DNA of 35,995 nt from UBA9732 sp003456855. Lineage in GTDB: Bacteria > Spirochaetota > Spirochaetia > Sphaerochaetales > Sphaerochaetaceae. This document shows, one piece after another, positions 23,377-32,967 of this stretch. How positions within the stretch are numbered: position 1 is the first letter of the stretch; every line of letters starts with the position of its first letter. The notes under the pieces are model-generated. The model was given only the letters and a program-made list of their open reading frames with translations, was not told the origin of the DNA and searched no databases. The DNA lies in the NCBI GenBank assembly GCA_946626785.1, contig CAMOUY010000011.1, forward strand, positions 1 through 35,995, in the 5' to 3' direction. A program made the position numbers and the translations under genes.

Positions 23377-23780
23377 CTTACAAGAACATCAAGACCGGCC
23401 TCTGAGAAGACCTTAGGCTCCTCGGCGGTCTGGAACACCATTATGGCGTTCTTGGTGCCGTTTCCACCGAACATCGAATACATATACTCAATGCTTATGT
23501 TCTTATCGGCAATCACATCCAGAATGCCTGCAAGTCCGCCAGGTGCGTTGGGCACCGTGACTGCAACGACATCACAGATTGTGCAGACAAGACTCTCCTT
23601 TGTAAGGACGGAAAGCGTCTTCAGAGGTCTGTCGGTTATGATTCTCAGCACCCCGTAGTCGGATGTCTCCGCAATGTTCAGTGCCTTCAGGTCAATTCCG
23701 GCATCTGCGATGATTCTGCAGATGTGGGCGAGCTGCCCTGACTTGTTCTCAAGGAAAACCGAAATCTGTTTGACTTCCAT
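23340..23780 (-). CDS. Tandem ACT-domain protein
   Basis: A 146-residue protein made of two ACT folds: the first begins KQISVFLENKSGQLAHI (about residue 4), the second PNAPGGLAGILDVIADKNIS (about 76). ACT domains bind amino acids and regulate metabolic enzymes. Proteins of this kind are commonly encoded beside phenylacetate-CoA ligases, as here, where paaK ends 11 bases upstream. GGGAGG precedes the ATG by five bases. I infer that it senses an aromatic amino acid or its catabolite for the ligase, which is not shown by sequence. Confidence 0.85.
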   Translation of the reverse strand: MEVKQISVFLENKSGQLAHICRIIADAGIDLKALNIAETSDYGVLRIITDRPLKTLSVLTKESLVCTICDVVAVTVPNAPGGLAGILDVIADKNISIEYMYSMFGGNGTKNAIMVFQTAEEPKVFSEAGLDVLVSQDLGIRDESVL

Positions 23781-23791
23781 CGCTACCTCCC

Positions 23792-25090
23792 TCAGATCTT
23801 TCTCTTATCAATGACTCTGACCGCCTTGCCCTCGCTTCTGGCAATTGTCTTAGGTGCAACCAGGTGCACATTGGCGTAGATGCCAAGCATTGCCTTCAGT
23901 TCTGCAACCAGGGTCTTCTCCTGTGCCGTGATCTTTCCAAGGTTGTCGGAGAAGTTCTCAGGTGTCATCTCGATCAGGACATCAAGCGTATCGCTGTTGT
24001 TCTCTCTGTCCACGACAATCTGGTAGTTCGCCGCATAGCCCTGCTGGATAAGCACGGTCTCTATCTGTGACGGGAATACGTTCACGCCCTTTACGATGAG
24101 CATGTCATCGCTTCTGCCCATAGGTCTGGACATCTTGACGAAGGTCCTTCCACAGGAGCACTTATCCTCGGACAGGATGCAGATGTCACGTGTTCTGTAA
24201 CGCAGGAGCGGGAAGCCCTTCTTTGTAAGGGATGTGAAGACCAGCTCACCCTTGGAGCCCATTGGAAGCGGCTCAAGGGTCTTGGGGTCAATGATCTCAG
24301 CGTAGAAGTGGTCCTCGTTGATGTGCATCCCGCTCTGGGCGCTGCACTCATAGGCCACACCAGGGCCGCTGAGCTCGGTCAGACCGTAGATGTCGTGGGC
24401 CTTGATGCCAAGGGAGGACTCGATCGACCTTCTCATGTCATCGCTCCAGGCCTCTGCTCCGAAGATTCCACGTCTGAGCTTGATTCTGTCGTTCAATCCC
24501 CTCTCCTTGATCGTCTCCGCAAGGTATGCGGCATAGGATGGGGTGCAGCAGAGGACCGTAGACTGAAGGTCCTCCATGAACTGAAGCTGCCTGTCAGTGC
24601 TTCCAGAGGACATCGGGAGAACCATGCATCCAAGTTTCTCGGCTCCGCCATGGAGACCAAGACCACCTGTGAAGAGGCCATAGCCGTAGCAGACCTGGAC
24701 CACGTCCTCCTCCGAGATGTCGGCGGCCACCAGAGCCCTGGCGACACAGTCGTCCCAAAGCTCCAGATCGTCCTTGGTGTAGAAAGCCACAACACGCTTT
24801 CCGGTGGTGCCGCTGGTGGAGTGGATTCTGACGCAGTCCCTCTTGGGAACTCCCCTCAGACCGTCGGGATAGGACTCGCGAAGGTCATCCTTTGTGAGGA
24901 AAGGAAGCTTGTGGATGTCCTTGATTCCATGGATGTCAGACGGGCTGACGCCAGCCTGCTCCATCTTCTGTCTGTAGTAAGGGACGTTGTCCCAAACATG
25001 GCGCACCTGGGAGACGAGCCTTTCGTCCTGGAGACTTCTGATCTCTTCTCTGGAGGCGCATTCGATGTCCTTCTGGTAGTATCTTTCCAT
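23792..25090 (-). CDS. paaK: Phenylacetate-CoA ligase family enzyme
   Basis: A 432-residue adenylate-forming ligase that activates phenylacetate or a similar aryl acid with ATP and CoA. Seen are the phosphate-binding loop HSTSGTTGKRV (about residue 90), YGLTELSGPG (about 235), the RYRTRDI hinge region (about 296), and the MGRSDDMLIVKGVNVFPSQIE segment (about 325-345; motif GRSDDML then VFPSQIE). With a neighbouring ACT protein, it resembles anaerobic aromatic-amino-acid degradation genes, although no indolepyruvate oxidoreductase is in the window. It starts three bases after mscS without its own clear ribosome-binding site, so it is probably translationally coupled. Confidence 0.88.
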   Translation of the reverse strand: MERYYQKDIECASREEIRSLQDERLVSQVRHVWDNVPYYRQKMEQAGVSPSDIHGIKDIHKLPFLTKDDLRESYPDGLRGVPKRDCVRIHSTSGTTGKRVVAFYTKDDLELWDDCVARALVAADISEEDVVQVCYGYGLFTGGLGLHGGAEKLGCMVLPMSSGSTDRQLQFMEDLQSTVLCCTPSYAAYLAETIKERGLNDRIKLRRGIFGAEAWSDDMRRSIESSLGIKAHDIYGLTELSGPGVAYECSAQSGMHINEDHFYAEIIDPKTLEPLPMGSKGELVFTSLTKKGFPLLRYRTRDICILSEDKCSCGRTFVKMSRPMGRSDDMLIVKGVNVFPSQIETVLIQQGYAANYQIVVDRENNSDTLDVLIEMTPENFSDNLGKITAQEKTLVAELKAMLGIYANVHLVAPKTIARSEGKAVRVIDKRKI

Positions 25091-25093
25091 TTT

Positions 25094-25933
25094 TTAGTTG
25101 TTCTTGATGTGTACGTCCAACTGGTTGAATGGGATGACGATGTTGTTTGCCTCGAATGCCTTCTGTACACCATTGAGCAGATCGAAGTATGTATCCCAGT
25201 ACTGGGAGGACTTTGTCCAGGCTCTCATTGTGACCTTGACGCCGTTTCCTGCACCGTAGTCGCTTACTCTGACGAATGTTGCCGGATCCTTCAGGACCTT
25301 CTCATCAGCATCGCAGACTTCTCTGATGAGCTTCTTGACCAGCTCTGGATCGTTGCCTGCAACTGAGAAGTTCAGATCGACACGGCGGATGTCCTTCTCT
25401 GAGTAGTTGGTGATTGTACCGCTTGAGAGAGCTCCGTTAGGAAGATGGACCACCTTGTTGTCCAGTGTGACGATTGTTGTTGAGACGATCTTGATGTCCT
25501 CCACGACACCCTCAGTTCCCTGTGCTGCAATGTAGTCGCCGATCTTGAACGGGCGGGTTGCAAGGATGAGGATTCCACCAGCGAAGTTGGAGAGTGCGCC
25601 GTTGACAGCCATTCCGATTCCAACGCCGAGGGATGCAATGAGTGCTGCAAGACCTGTTGTGTCGATTCCCAGATAGCCGATAAGGCAGCAGAGAACGACG
25701 ATCTTCGCCACGATGCGACCTGCATAGGCGAGTGTCTTTGTGATTGTCTGATCGAACTTTCCGCTCTTGTTGAGCTTCTTCTCGATTCTTCTGGAGACGA
25801 CTTTGATCAACTTGAATGCGATGATCATGATGATGAGGGCGATAACGATCTTGATGCCGCTTGTCATTGCCCAGTTCTTGAGAGTCTCAAGGATGCTCTC
25901 ATTTGAAGTTGTAGCTACTGTAGCTTCTTCCAT
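25094..25933 (-). CDS. mscS: Small-conductance mechanosensitive channel, MscS family
   Basis: A 279-residue channel that releases solutes on hypo-osmotic shock. The N-terminus has three membrane segments (about residues 25-45, 70-90 and 95-125). The pore helix carries the glycine/alanine-rich pattern AALIASLGVGIGMAVNGALS, followed by the FKIGDYI turn typical of MscS and a C-terminal vestibule with VHLPNGALSSGTITNYS. Length matches E. coli MscS (286). AGGAGG precedes the ATG by eight bases. It heads the mscS-paaK-ACT operon; its functional link to the ligase is not evident. Confidence 0.93.
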   Translation of the reverse strand: MEEATVATTSNESILETLKNWAMTSGIKIVIALIIMIIAFKLIKVVSRRIEKKLNKSGKFDQTITKTLAYAGRIVAKIVVLCCLIGYLGIDTTGLAALIASLGVGIGMAVNGALSNFAGGILILATRPFKIGDYIAAQGTEGVVEDIKIVSTTIVTLDNKVVHLPNGALSSGTITNYSEKDIRRVDLNFSVAGNDPELVKKLIREVCDADEKVLKDPATFVRVSDYGAGNGVKVTMRAWTKSSQYWDTYFDLLNGVQKAFEANNIVIPFNQLDVHIKNN

Positions 25934-25977
25934 GCCAATATCCTCCTGGATAAGATTGCAAATATCGTTTTTCTTTT

Positions 25978-26006
25978 AATCTAATAAATGGGGTTGTCAT
26001 TTTCAA
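25978..26006 (-). promoter_or_regulatory. Candidate mscS operon promoter
   Basis: On the minus strand TTGAAA (26006-26001), a 17-base spacer, and TAGATT (25983-25978). The leader would be about 38 bases, with AGGAGG before the start codon. Confidence 0.5.
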
Positions 26007-26027
26007 TAGAATCAAACAAACAAAAAG

Positions 26028-26058
26028 CCAAGAAAACCCCCGTATTTGGGCATTGGCC
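26028..26058 (-). terminator. Candidate terminator upstream of mscS
   Basis: GCCAA ... TTGGC with an inner CCC/GGG pairing forms an imperfect hairpin, followed on the minus strand by TTTTTG. It would stop leftward transcription from the kinase operon before the mscS promoter. Confidence 0.45.
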
Positions 26059-26080
26059 TAAAATTGCACAGATAAAGGGA

Positions 26081-26100
26081 AAAGGCTTGTTGGAGCCCTT
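26081..26100 (-). terminator. Candidate terminator of the signalling operon
   Basis: On the minus strand AAGGGCT and AGCCTTTT pair around a six-base loop with one bulged G, followed by T residues. It starts at the last base of the kinase stop codon region. Weak, but backed by the second hairpin at 26028-26058. Confidence 0.45.
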
Positions 26101-29100
26101 CAGTCCTTGATCAGGTTCTCGAGCGTACCGAACAGGACAGAAGGCTCCACAGGCTTCGAGAGATGTGCGTTCATCCCGGCCTGCATGCTGCGCTGCACGT
26201 CCTCGTCAAAGGCGTTTGCGGTAAGCGCTATGATGGGAATGGTCTTGGCATCAGGTCTGTCCAGGCTTCGGATGGTCTCGGTTGCTGTAAGTCCGTCCAT
26301 CTCAGGCATGCGCATGTCCATCAGGATGGCCGAATAGTAGCCCGGTTCACGGCTGCTGAACATTTCCACGGCAATGCGGCCGTTCTCAGCATGGTCGACA
26401 ACCATCTCGCGCATTCCGAGTACCATGGTCATGATCTCGGCATTGACCAGAACATCCTCCGCAAGAAGGACCCTGCGGCCTACAAGGTCAGCAGTCTGTT
26501 TCACAAGCTTGGCGTTCTTTCTCTTGAAGGCTTCGTGGAACTGCTCCATGACACTTCCTGCAAACAGAGGTTTGGCCACGAAGGTGTCAACGCCGGCCGC
26601 CTTGGCCTCGTCAATGATGTCATCCCAGCTGTATGAGGTCAGGATTATTATCGGTGTTCCGTCCCCGACGATCTCCCTGATCCGCCTCGTGGTCTCCAGA
26701 CCGTCCATGTCAGGCATCTTCCAGTCAACAAGGATCAGATTGTAGTCCTCCCTTCTTGCGTGGCGCATGCGGACCATCTCAACAGCCTCTTTGCCGCTGA
26801 GGACGGTCTCGCAGCTCACACCCACCTGACCAAGTATGATCTCGGCATGCTCACAGGCTATGCGGTCATCGTCGATCACAAGGACGCTCATCTCATGGGG
26901 CTGGATGTTGACCTCGTCACTGGAGCTGTACTGATGGTTCGCAAGAGTCAAAGTGACGGTGACTGTGAATGTGGTGCCCTTGCCCTTCTCGCTCTCGACC
27001 TCGATTCTGCCGTTCATCAGCTCCACTATGCTCTTTGTGATTGGCATGCCCATGCCTGTGCTTCCGTAGCGGTTGGTCGAGGATGAGTCCTCCTGGCTGA
27101 AGGCATCGAAGATATGGGGCATGAATGCCTTGCTGATTCCGATTCCGGTGTCGCGTATCACGAATCTCAATGTCGCCTTGTCGTCCAGTCTGGCCAGCTC
27201 GTCGATGTCAAATGAGACCGTTCCGCCTTCAGGTGTGAACTTCACGGCATTGCCCAGAATGTTGATCAGCACCTGACGGAGCTTCATGTCATCACCTATG
27301 AAGTACTCGCCCATCTTGCCCGAGGCATGGCAGTCGTAGTTCAGACCCTTGTCCCTGCACTGTCCGTTTATGATTGTGTTGACCTGCTCCAGCGTCTTGG
27401 ACAGCGAGAACTCCTCGCTCTTGATGACCATGCGCCCGGACTCGATGCGGGACATGTCCAGAATGTCGTTGATGATGCTCAGAAGATGGTGTGCGGAAAC
27501 GCCGATCTTCTCAAGATGATCTCGTGTCTGCTCTGAGATGCTCTTGTCGTTCAGCGCTATGTTGTCCAGGCCGATTATGGCATTCATCGGGGTTCGGATC
27601 TCATGGCTCATGTTGGACAGGAACACCGTCTTTGCCTTGTTAGCGGCCTCGGCAGCGTCCAGAGCCTGCTTGAGTGCAAGGTTCTGGGCCATTGCCTTGC
27701 GGGTTTCGGCGTCCACATCGACAAAGCAGGCACCTACAGCATGGACAAGATGGTCGTTCCTGTCCTCAGGGTGCCTGACACCTGCAAAGCGGACCTCTTC
27801 ATATGTCTCCTTGCCGTGCCTGTTCACCATGTATCTGTAGGAGATGACCCTCTGCTCCTTGAGCATGGACTTCACGTTCTCCGTTTTTACGAAATCAAGG
27901 AAGCTCTCCCTGAATTCATCTGTGATGTATCTGTTGGCATATCCGGTAACAGATTCCACGTATCCGAACCTCTGACCGACCTTGAGTCTGTCATCCACAT
28001 CCTCATGCTCCTGGTAACAGACACCCTCGTCCTTGTCCAGATTGACGTAATAGACGCTCCAGTAGTCTGAAGACAGGGCCGTGATCAGACGGTACTGCTC
28101 CTCCTGCTGGGCCTGCATGGCCAGGCGGCGCTCAAGCTCCTCGTGCTTTACGCGGTTCTCAGCATCAGTCTTCTCCTTCTCCAGCACAAGCTTTGCGTTT
28201 CTCCTGGTCTGTATGATTATCAACGTGAACATGAAAAGGAGAATGGCAACCGTGATTATGGACATGTACACGCTTCTTCGGACAATGCCCTCCGTTATCG
28301 GGGCGATGTCCTCCGTGATGACGCTCTCTCTGATAAGGTATGTGAGAAACCAGTTTGTCCCGTTGACAGGGACATAGGCCACAGTCTCCCTGATGCCGTC
28401 ATAAGTGAAGGAGACGACATTGCCTCGCCCTTCGGAGAAATCGCCCAGGATCTGCTCGTAGCTGACGCCCTTGTCGTAGTCTGCATGTGATAGGGCCTCA
28501 AGCAGGTTGTCCTCAACGGCAAGGCCGCCAAGAACCGTGTTGCTCAGTGCAACGCCATCGTTTGTATATATGTTGCAGAAGGTCGAGGAACCATCCTGCG
28601 CCCCCACAGACACACCTATGAGCATCTCCTCCATGTCGATTGCCATGAAGCAGACGCAAAGGCTTCTGCCCTTGAACTGGAGCTGTACGGGAACCGCGAT
28701 TATGACCTGCTTGTTCAAGGCATTCAGGTTGAATATGGAGATCTCAGGCTTTGAGATGCTCTTGTAGTCGAAACTGTACTCGTCTATGTTCGTCTCGAAT
28801 CCGTTTGAGGTGTAGATCAGACCCTCGGTATCGACAAAGGCGAACTTGTCCAGCCTGAAAAGCTTCTTCATCCTTGACTGGTAGGCCCTCAGATGCTCAT
28901 CATCGCTCAGGTCATCCTCAGTCATCAGGTCTATGGCCACCTGGATGACGTTGATCTTGTCCTGAAGATTCTTTTCCACGACCTCCTCTCTGCGTCCGGC
29001 AAGCTCATCCATGAACAGTCGGCTTACTGTGCTTACAGCCTTCTGGGTGTCCTTGTTGGCCACACGGCTTGTCCATATAGAGCTGAGAACCAGAATGATC

Positions 29101-29156
29101 ACCAGAACCAGACTTCCGATGATTGTTATCATTGTCGTCTTGCCCAGAGTCTTCAT
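26100..29156 (-). CDS. Hybrid histidine kinase with extracytoplasmic Cache-like sensor and two receivers
   Basis: A 1018-residue membrane kinase. Transmembrane segments lie at about 8-28 and 296-316, enclosing a roughly 265-residue extracytoplasmic domain of Cache/PDC type (FAFVDTEGLIYTSNG, then NWFLTYLI). A short coiled coil and a PAS-like domain (355-480) follow. The kinase has His518 in FLSNMSHEIRTPMN, an N box INILGNAVKF, and ATP-lid motifs DTGIGIS and GSTGMGMPI. Receiver 1 has Asp811 (VDWKMPDMDG) and receiver 2 Asp947 (MDMRMPEMDG). It has no Hpt domain, so phosphate should pass to the free Hpt protein encoded upstream. GGAGG precedes the ATG by six bases. Its kinase half is paralogous to that of its neighbour. 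Ligand unknown. Confidence 0.9.
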   Translation of the reverse strand: MKTLGKTTMITIIGSLVLVIILVLSSIWTSRVANKDTQKAVSTVSRLFMDELAGRREEVVEKNLQDKINVIQVAIDLMTEDDLSDDEHLRAYQSRMKKLFRLDKFAFVDTEGLIYTSNGFETNIDEYSFDYKSISKPEISIFNLNALNKQVIIAVPVQLQFKGRSLCVCFMAIDMEEMLIGVSVGAQDGSSTFCNIYTNDGVALSNTVLGGLAVEDNLLEALSHADYDKGVSYEQILGDFSEGRGNVVSFTYDGIRETVAYVPVNGTNWFLTYLIRESVITEDIAPITEGIVRRSVYMSIITVAILLFMFTLIIIQTRRNAKLVLEKEKTDAENRVKHEELERRLAMQAQQEEQYRLITALSSDYWSVYYVNLDKDEGVCYQEHEDVDDRLKVGQRFGYVESVTGYANRYITDEFRESFLDFVKTENVKSMLKEQRVISYRYMVNRHGKETYEEVRFAGVRHPEDRNDHLVHAVGACFVDVDAETRKAMAQNLALKQALDAAEAANKAKTVFLSNMSHEIRTPMNAIIGLDNIALNDKSISEQTRDHLEKIGVSAHHLLSIINDILDMSRIESGRMVIKSEEFSLSKTLEQVNTIINGQCRDKGLNYDCHASGKMGEYFIGDDMKLRQVLINILGNAVKFTPEGGTVSFDIDELARLDDKATLRFVIRDTGIGISKAFMPHIFDAFSQEDSSSTNRYGSTGMGMPITKSIVELMNGRIEVESEKGKGTTFTVTVTLTLANHQYSSSDEVNIQPHEMSVLVIDDDRIACEHAEIILGQVGVSCETVLSGKEAVEMVRMRHARREDYNLILVDWKMPDMDGLETTRRIREIVGDGTPIIILTSYSWDDIIDEAKAAGVDTFVAKPLFAGSVMEQFHEAFKRKNAKLVKQTADLVGRRVLLAEDVLVNAEIMTMVLGMREMVVDHAENGRIAVEMFSSREPGYYSAILMDMRMPEMDGLTATETIRSLDRPDAKTIPIIALTANAFDEDVQRSMQAGMNAHLSKPVEPSVLFGTLENLIKD

Positions 29157-29181
29157 ACAGAGCCTCCGAATACAAAGTAAT

Positions 29182-32100
29182 TCACTTCCTGTTCCCCCTC
29201 TTCTGCTCAGACTCCCAGATCAGCTCTTCAAGCGTCCTGTACAGACGCTCAGGCTCCACCGGCTTTGATAGATGCGCATTCATCCCCACCTGAAGGGATC
29301 TCTGCACATCCTCATCAAAGGCGTTGGCGGTCATTGCTATTATAGGCACGGCCTTGGCATCGGGCCTGTCCAATGCCCTTATCCTCTTTGTGGCCTCAAG
29401 ACCATCCATCTCCGGCATGCGGACATCCATCAGAACCGCATCATAGTACTCATTCGGGCTCTTCTCGAACATCTGCAGGGCAAGCCTTCCGTTCTCCGCA
29501 TGGTCTATCTCCATCTCGCGGATGCCAAGGATCTCCTTCATGATCTCCGCGTTTATGATGATGTCCTCGGCCAGCAGAATCCTTCGGCCCTTGAGGTCTG
29601 CATGCATCCTCTCCTTGAACAGGCTCATGTTGTTCTTCTTGGCAATCCGCTCGAACTCGCTTATCACGTTTGAGGCGAACAGCGGCTTTGAGAGGAAGCT
29701 GTCAACGCCGATATGGCAGGCCTCGTCCATGATCTCATCCCAGTTGAAGGATGTGAGGATTATGACTGTGGTGTTCCTGTCATATTTCTGCCTTATCTGC
29801 CTGGCCACCTCAAGGCCGTCCATCTCCGGCATCTTCCAGTCCAGAAGCACAAGATTGTAGGGATCATGCTTTGTCTGCTCGATATCCAGCATCTCCAGGG
29901 CGTCATGCCCATTGAAGCAGATGTCGGCCCTGATTCCGACCTCGTTCAGAACCATCCTTGCATGCTCTGCGGCAATCTCCTCGTCATCCACAACCAGAAC
30001 CCTGATGTCGTTGACCTTGATGTATCTGGCCTCGACTGAACTCTGGTCGCAGTCCCTGAGGGTTATGGTGACAATGAAGGTTGACCCCTTGCCCTTCTCC
30101 GACTCCACGGAGATGGTACCGTTCATCAGCTGGACTATGTTCTTGGTGATTGCCATCCCGAGACCGGTGCTACCGTACTTGTTCTTCCTGCTCGAGTCCT
30201 CCTGCGTGAACGGATCGAAGATCTTAGACAAAAACTCCCTGGACATTCCGATTCCCGTGTCGCTGATGGAGAACCTTATCGTGGAGTTGTCCTCGAACCT
30301 GGCGGTCTTCTCCACCTTGAAGTTCACCTCTCCGGGTGCGTCGGTGAACTTGATGGCATTGCTGAGGATGTTGATCAGAACCTGCTTGAGCTTCATGTCA
30401 TCGCCGATGTAGAAATCACTGACCCCGCCCGTGACAGAACACTCATATTTTAAGCCCTTCTCCTTGCACTGGGACATCACCATGGTGTTTATCTGCTCCA
30501 GCATCTCCCTGAAGGAGAACTCCTCCTTGCGGAGCACAAGACGGCCGCTTTCAATGCGGCTCATGTCCAGTATGTCGTTTATCAACCCCAGAAGGTGCCT
30601 TGAGCTCTCATCTATCTTGTTCAGATACTCCACAGTCTCAGCCGGGAGGGCCTCGTGGCGCAGGGCAAGGCTGCTCAGGCCGATGATCGCGTTCATCGGG
30701 GTGCGGATCTCATGGCTCATGTTGGACAGAAAGGCCGTCTTTGCCTTGTTGGCCTCCTCTGCCGCGGCAAGGGCATCCTCCAAGGCCTCGTTCTGTGCCA
30801 TGGTCTCCCTCATCTCCTGGTCAATGACCGTCAGCCCGAGGCCCACTGCATGCACAAGATGGTCATCTCTCTGCTCCACATGGCGCACTCCGGCCATCCT
30901 GATCATCTCGTAGTATTCTCTGCCATCCCTTCTGGCCAGATAGCGATAGGCTATTATCCCTTCCTTCTCAAGGGCGGAACGTACATTGTCAGGGTCGATG
31001 AACCTCAAAAATCCCTCGCGATAGCTTTCGGTTACCGCGTTTTCTGCATACCAGGTAAAACGCTCAAGGTAGTTGAAATGGATGCCCTCAGGGGTCTGGT
31101 CATTGTCTGCCGGGTCCTGGCGGTAGCACACCCCGTCATTACTGTCCAGGTCTATGTGGTACACGCAGCGGTAGTCCGAGGCCAGGGCCGTTATCATCTT
31201 GTCCTGCTGCTCACGCTTGGCCTGCTCCTCCAGAAGCGTGTCCTGAAGCTTCAGCTTCTCCTCAAGGACCTTCTGAGAGGATTCCTTTATCCTGACCTCC
31301 CGCCTTGAGCGGTTGGCATTGCGAATAAGAAGGAAGATCACAAGGGCAACCACAACAAAGATTGCCGCGGAGAACAATAGCATGTTGTCCTGAACGTAAT
31401 CGACAAAACCGTACTTGTACAGACCGCTGGTGTAGCGGTACGAGAGATTCTGGGCAAAGTCTGCTCCAAGGACGTTGACCCCCCTGTTCAGAAGCTTCAG
31501 TAGCCCCTCGTTGCCGATCTTCACACCAAAGGCCCGGCCATCAGGACGGCTGGCCTGGTAGAGTGAAAGCCCATGGAATCTTCTGTTCTTCAGTATGTCA
31601 TTCGCCCTGAGCCCGTTGAGCGTAGTGCAGCCCACCTTCCCAGAGAGCACGGCCTCAAGACAGTCTTCAACAGAAGGATAGAAGGTTATCTTCGCATCCG
31701 GATAGTTCGTGCGCACAAAGTAGTACTGCATCCGGTTGTTCTCGTTGATTGCGAAGTGGGACACGCTCTCCTCGGAGAAGTTCCCCTTGAAGACCAGTTC
31801 CGGGGATGAGGATGTGACTGCATTGGACAGGTAGATCCCGTTCTCCTCCGAGTAATAAAGGCCCCCTCCCACAGGGAATGCAACATCTATGGATCCCGCT
31901 CCAATGTCAGAGACCATGTCATCATAGCTTCTGTAGCCCTTGTAGGAGACTGAGATGCCTTGGATGTTCATGCCGCTCAGCATTGCGGGCACAAGCTCTC
32001 TGACCATTCCGGTCACCTGACCGCTCTTGTCAGTGTCGCTGTATGGCAGATAGTTCTCAAGATAGCCTACGCGCAGAGTGCTGTGGCTCTCGAGCCACTC

Positions 32101-32874
32101 CCGCTCCGCTGTGGAGAAGGCCCTGGCGTTCACACTCAACGAATAATATTTGGTGCTTAGAGAGTTTATGTAGTTGGGCTCCTCTGCAGCAAGCTGGCTC
32201 TGTGCGACATTCAACTGGGCAAGAAGATCCGGACGCTTTATGCTGACGCAGAGGTAGTAGTCCGAGGAGCCGAAGGCATACAGGACCTCTGCATGGTCCC
32301 TTCCATATGCGCCGTCGCTTTCGGCCACAAAGACAGCAACCGCCTTCGAGTCGAATGCATCGAACAACTGTGCGTGGTCCGGATAGGAGACAACCTCCGC
32401 CTTGATGTGGTGTGAGTCCAGAAATGACTGAAGAGCCCCGACCATGGCACTGTCCAGGACACCGATGCGCTTTCCGTTCAACGTGGCGGGGTCTGTTGTA
32501 ATGCCGGCCTCGGTGTCATGCTTGACCAGATAGTAGGCCTCGCTTCCCATGATTGCATCCGGGTAGCCTATGATGCCTGATCTGTCCTCCCTGTATGCAA
32601 GTCCCGCAAGCAGGTCCACCTCGCCGTCAAGGAGCTTCTGGTAAAGCTCCCCGAATCCGCCATAGACGTATTCGTATTGCCAGCCTGTGTACTCGGACAG
32701 CTTGCGGTAGTATTCATAGGCATAGCCCGTCTTGACCGCACCTTCCGCTGCGCCCTCCTCGAAGACCTCGTTCTCATAGTAGCCGACCTTGACGACATTG
32801 CCATCCGAGGAAGAGATTGCGAAAAGAGGCAGAACAATAAGCAGAACAATGAAAATCAGAAGTCTTCGGCGCAT
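29182..32874 (-). CDS. Hybrid histidine kinase with two periplasmic-binding-protein sensor domains and two receivers
   Basis: A 1230-residue kinase. After a signal-type N-terminus (MRRRLLIFIVLLIVLPLF) come two SBP_bac_3-type solute-binding domains in tandem (about 28-245 and 265-475; GKRIGVLDSAMVGAL in the first, LRVGYLENYLPYS in the second). A membrane helix (about 498-516), coiled coil and PAS-like domain (565-685) follow. The kinase has His721 in FLSNMSHEIRTPMN, LINILSNAIKF, DTGIGMS and GSTGLGMAI, then two receivers with LLDWKMPEMDG and LMDVRMPEMDG. Such sensors usually detect amino acids or similar solutes. ATGs at 32955 and 32889 are open, but the signal peptide begins at 32874, where a TATAAT lies six bases upstream. 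No Hpt domain is present. Confidence 0.88.
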   Translation of the reverse strand: MRRRLLIFIVLLIVLPLFAISSSDGNVVKVGYYENEVFEEGAAEGAVKTGYAYEYYRKLSEYTGWQYEYVYGGFGELYQKLLDGEVDLLAGLAYREDRSGIIGYPDAIMGSEAYYLVKHDTEAGITTDPATLNGKRIGVLDSAMVGALQSFLDSHHIKAEVVSYPDHAQLFDAFDSKAVAVFVAESDGAYGRDHAEVLYAFGSSDYYLCVSIKRPDLLAQLNVAQSQLAAEEPNYINSLSTKYYSLSVNARAFSTAEREWLESHSTLRVGYLENYLPYSDTDKSGQVTGMVRELVPAMLSGMNIQGISVSYKGYRSYDDMVSDIGAGSIDVAFPVGGGLYYSEENGIYLSNAVTSSSPELVFKGNFSEESVSHFAINENNRMQYYFVRTNYPDAKITFYPSVEDCLEAVLSGKVGCTTLNGLRANDILKNRRFHGLSLYQASRPDGRAFGVKIGNEGLLKLLNRGVNVLGADFAQNLSYRYTSGLYKYGFVDYVQDNMLLFSAAIFVVVALVIFLLIRNANRSRREVRIKESSQKVLEEKLKLQDTLLEEQAKREQQDKMITALASDYRCVYHIDLDSNDGVCYRQDPADNDQTPEGIHFNYLERFTWYAENAVTESYREGFLRFIDPDNVRSALEKEGIIAYRYLARRDGREYYEMIRMAGVRHVEQRDDHLVHAVGLGLTVIDQEMRETMAQNEALEDALAAAEEANKAKTAFLSNMSHEIRTPMNAIIGLSSLALRHEALPAETVEYLNKIDESSRHLLGLINDILDMSRIESGRLVLRKEEFSFREMLEQINTMVMSQCKEKGLKYECSVTGGVSDFYIGDDMKLKQVLINILSNAIKFTDAPGEVNFKVEKTARFEDNSTIRFSISDTGIGMSREFLSKIFDPFTQEDSSRKNKYGSTGLGMAITKNIVQLMNGTISVESEKGKGSTFIVTITLRDCDQSSVEARYIKVNDIRVLVVDDEEIAAEHARMVLNEVGIRADICFNGHDALEMLDIEQTKHDPYNLVLLDWKMPEMDGLEVARQIRQKYDRNTTVIILTSFNWDEIMDEACHIGVDSFLSKPLFASNVISEFERIAKKNNMSLFKERMHADLKGRRILLAEDIIINAEIMKEILGIREMEIDHAENGRLALQMFEKSPNEYYDAVLMDVRMPEMDGLEATKRIRALDRPDAKAVPIIAMTANAFDEDVQRSLQVGMNAHLSKPVEPERLYRTLEELIWESEQKRGNRK

Positions 32875-32880
32875 AGAACC

Positions 32881-32910
32881 ATTATACATGGATTGGCTCT
32901 CACCGGTAAA
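32881..32910 (-). promoter_or_regulatory. Consensus -10 abutting the kinase start (leaderless candidate)
   Basis: On the minus strand TTTACC (32910-32905), 18 bases, and a perfect TATAAT (32886-32881). Only six bases (GGTTCT) separate it from the ATG at 32874. A transcript would start at the ATG itself. A GGTGAG nine bases before the ATG at 32889 is the alternative start signal, if the gene is read from the upstream message. Confidence 0.5.
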
Positions 32911-32967
32911 CAAAAAAACCCCAAGATAGATGGCCCAAGGCTTCCTGGAAGACAAGACTAAACCAAT

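Noticed and set aside
24308..25366. A 352-residue frame antisense to paaK and the mscS end
   Set aside because: Spans two oppositely oriented real genes and shows no motif.
32911..32950. Terminator between the Hpt gene and the binding-protein kinase
   Set aside because: There is a seven-T run after GGGG, but the preceding bases pair only through wobbles; CTTGGG is a direct, not inverted, repeat.
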